Translations under genes and position numbers: made by a program
Notes under the pieces: generated by a model
Database searches by the model: none
Seen by the model: the letters and a program-made list of their open reading frames with translations, nothing else
Told to the model about the DNA's origin: nothing
Origin: Micromonospora sp. MW-13
GTDB taxonomy: Bacteria > Actinomycetota > Actinomycetes > Mycobacteriales > Micromonosporaceae
Assembly (NCBI RefSeq): GCF_003434305.1
Contig: NZ_QKKX01000011.1
Span: 124,001 to 188,000 of the forward strand
Direction of reading: 5' to 3'
Length of the DNA: 64,000 bases
In this document: positions 62,663 through 64,000 of the stretch, one piece after another
Numbering within the stretch: position 1 is the stretch's first letter
Layout of the letters: every line of letters begins with the position of its first letter

Positions 62663-64000
62663 GTGACCGGTGAGCCGGGCGGTTACGACTGCCACCGCGC
62701 CCACGGGCCGTACGCCGGGGTCGCCGACTTCCTCGGCCGGATCGCCGCCGACAGCCCCCGCCTGGCGTCCCGCCACGTGGTCGAGCTGCACGCCATCGCG
62801 CCCCGGCTCGACCACGCGGCACGACCGGCCGCCGAGGAGGAGCCGATCCGGTTCCATCCCGCCCGGCGCACCGCCTGCCTGGCCTACGGCGCGGCGGAGT
62901 TCGTGGCCACCTGGGCGAGCAAGCTGCGACGCCCGGTGACGGTCCGGTTCGACCACATCGCCAGCGCCGACGAGACCACCCGCGAGCTGCTGGACGCGCT
63001 GACCCGCCGGATCGGGTCGTCCCCGGTACGCCTCGAGCTGCGCGACGGTGGCGACCGCGAGCCGGCAGCGGCCGACCCGACACCGGACGCGACGCGCAGG
63101 GCCCTGGGCGACAGTCTGGCCCGTGGCTTCTACCACCACGCGGCCCGGGTGGCGCGGCGCGGGCGTGCCACGGTGACCCCGGACGGCGACCTGCGGCACT
63201 GGTGGGCGTTCACCACCGGCCTGGCCACCGCCCTGGCGGCGTTGGACGAGGCCACCGAGGCGCTCGACCTCTATCGCGAGGCGCGCGCCGCCACCGGCGA
63301 CCCGAAGATCACCATGTCGGCCGCGTACGCCACCGCCATGCTGTACGCCCGGCACCTACCGGCGGCCGACCAGGACCCGGCGCAGGCGCGGCACTGGCTG
63401 GAGCAGGCGATCCACCTCGCCACCGGCCTGGACGACCCGCGGCAGCGGGTGCTGTCCACCGTCTTCTACGAGCAGGGCCTGGCGCTGCTGGACAGCAGGG
63501 CGGGCGAACCCGCCCGCGCGCTGCGGCTGATCGACGACGGGCTGGCCCGGCTGACGGCGGTGCTCGGCCCCGGTGAGCGCCCGCAGGACCTGGCCCGGCT
63601 GCGGCACAACCGGGCGCAGGTACACCTGGCGCTCGGCGATCCGGCGCAGGCCCTGGCCGACCTCGACACCGTGATCGCCCATGATCCCGACAACTGTGAG
63701 TACTACGTGGACCGGGCGGCCCTGCATCGGGCGGCGGGGCGGTCCTCGGCCGCGATCAGGGACTACGACACCGCGATCCGCCTGGGACCACACCTGCCCG
63801 AGGCGTACTACAACCGGGCCGTGCTCCAGCAGGAACGGGGCCGCCCCGAGCGGGCGCGCGCGGACCTGGACCGGGTGCTCGCCATCGACCCCGGACACCT
63901 CGACGCCCGGATCGCCCTGGTCAACCTGCACGTGGAGCGCGGTGCGTTCGACGCGGCCGAGACGGGCGCGCTGGCCGGGCTGGCGATGGCTCCGCAGGAG
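62663..64000 (+). CDS. TPR-repeat protein with degenerate NTPase-like N-terminus (3' partial)
   Basis: GTG 62663 (GAGAGGGG upstream) opens a frame that stays open for 446 codons to the window end. Residues ~1-130 (HGPYAGVADFLGRI; HVVELHAIAPRLDH; RFHPARRTACLAYGAAEFVA; VRFDHIASADETTRELLDAL) resemble the N-terminal part of actinobacterial STAND-like ATPase/TPR proteins, but without a P-loop. From ~170 helical repeats follow, with clear TPRs near the end (NRAQVHLALGDPAQALADLD; VDRAALHRAAGRSSAAIRDY; NRAVLQQERGRPERARADLD). TPR arrays bind peptides or proteins, so it may recognise the small Trp-rich peptide encoded just upstream. Confidence 0.8.
   Translation, partial: MTGEPGGYDCHRAHGPYAGVADFLGRIAADSPRLASRHVVELHAIAPRLDHAARPAAEEEPIRFHPARRTACLAYGAAEFVATWASKLRRPVTVRFDHIASADETTRELLDALTRRIGSSPVRLELRDGGDREPAAADPTPDATRRALGDSLARGFYHHAARVARRGRATVTPDGDLRHWWAFTTGLATALAALDEATEALDLYREARAATGDPKITMSAAYATAMLYARHLPAADQDPAQARHWLEQAIHLATGLDDPRQRVLSTVFYEQGLALLDSRAGEPARALRLIDDGLARLTAVLGPGERPQDLARLRHNRAQVHLALGDPAQALADLDTVIAHDPDNCEYYVDRAALHRAAGRSSAAIRDYDTAIRLGPHLPEAYYNRAVLQQERGRPERARADLDRVLAIDPGHLDARIALVNLHVERGAFDAAETGALAGLAMAPQE

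Overview
The window is very GC-rich (third codon positions almost all G or C), uses GTG and ATG starts with GGAGG-type ribosome binding sites, and carries Tat-dependent lipoproteins, streptogrisin-type proteases, an LLM-class (F420-type) oxidoreductase and long GC-rich regulators. This points to a high-GC actinomycete, most likely Micromonospora or a close relative in the Micromonosporaceae. No rRNA, tRNA, insertion sequence, prophage or CRISPR array was seen.

Layout. 1-6.8 kb: end of an unknown gene, an M48-type membrane metalloprotease, a class III-like sirtuin, a zinc alcohol dehydrogenase, a SUKH protein and a DUF427 protein, with two decayed gene remnants between them (F5/8 type C domain, LuxR-type HTH). 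6.8-18.3 kb: a Tat lipoprotein with a Dyp-peroxidase-like C-terminus, then a polymorphic toxin locus: a 3134-residue secreted RHS/YD-repeat protein with twelve ~108-residue beta repeats and a CdiA-type nuclease C-terminus, followed by its probable immunity gene. 18.6-25.5 kb: a polar amino acid ABC transporter operon that also encodes an acetoacetate decarboxylase-like protein, a GntR/FCD regulator and an SDR, plus an upstream P5C-type aldehyde dehydrogenase. A 13-bp AT-rich element occurs in both promoter regions and probably ties them into one regulon.

26-29.5 kb: DHA2 drug exporter, a MarR-GNAT fusion whose start is covered by a palindrome, and an XRE-cupin regulator. 29.6-45.8 kb: a ~16-kb co-directional catabolic operon (peptide-type ABC transporter, hydantoinase/oxoprolinase A, two B subunits, amidohydrolase, NTF2-like protein, quinone oxidoreductase, TIGR04076 protein, LLM monooxygenase, alpha/beta hydrolase with a frameshift), with many start/stop overlaps. 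It probably imports and degrades a cyclic amide.

46.1-48.9 kb: a small gene made of three near-identical 29-residue repeats, overlapping by 4 bp a JmjC/cupin_8-type iron oxygenase gene. This is a strong candidate for a new peptide-modification (RiPP-like) system; a D-amino-acid-dehydrogenase-like flavoenzyme lies convergent to it. 49-55 kb: DksA/TraR-type zinc finger, a KhtT-like N-domain protein, PucR regulator, a GNAT enzyme preceded by a tiny leader ORF, a GT39/ArnT-like membrane glycosyltransferase and an orphan winged-helix regulator. 55.3-61.8 kb: a large secreted subtilase with Kelch repeats and a streptogrisin-type S1 protease, with a second orphan winged-helix regulator. 62.5-64 kb: a 27-residue Trp-rich peptide gene ending in WIEWCW, a perfect hairpin, and a TPR protein that runs off the window, a second candidate peptide system.
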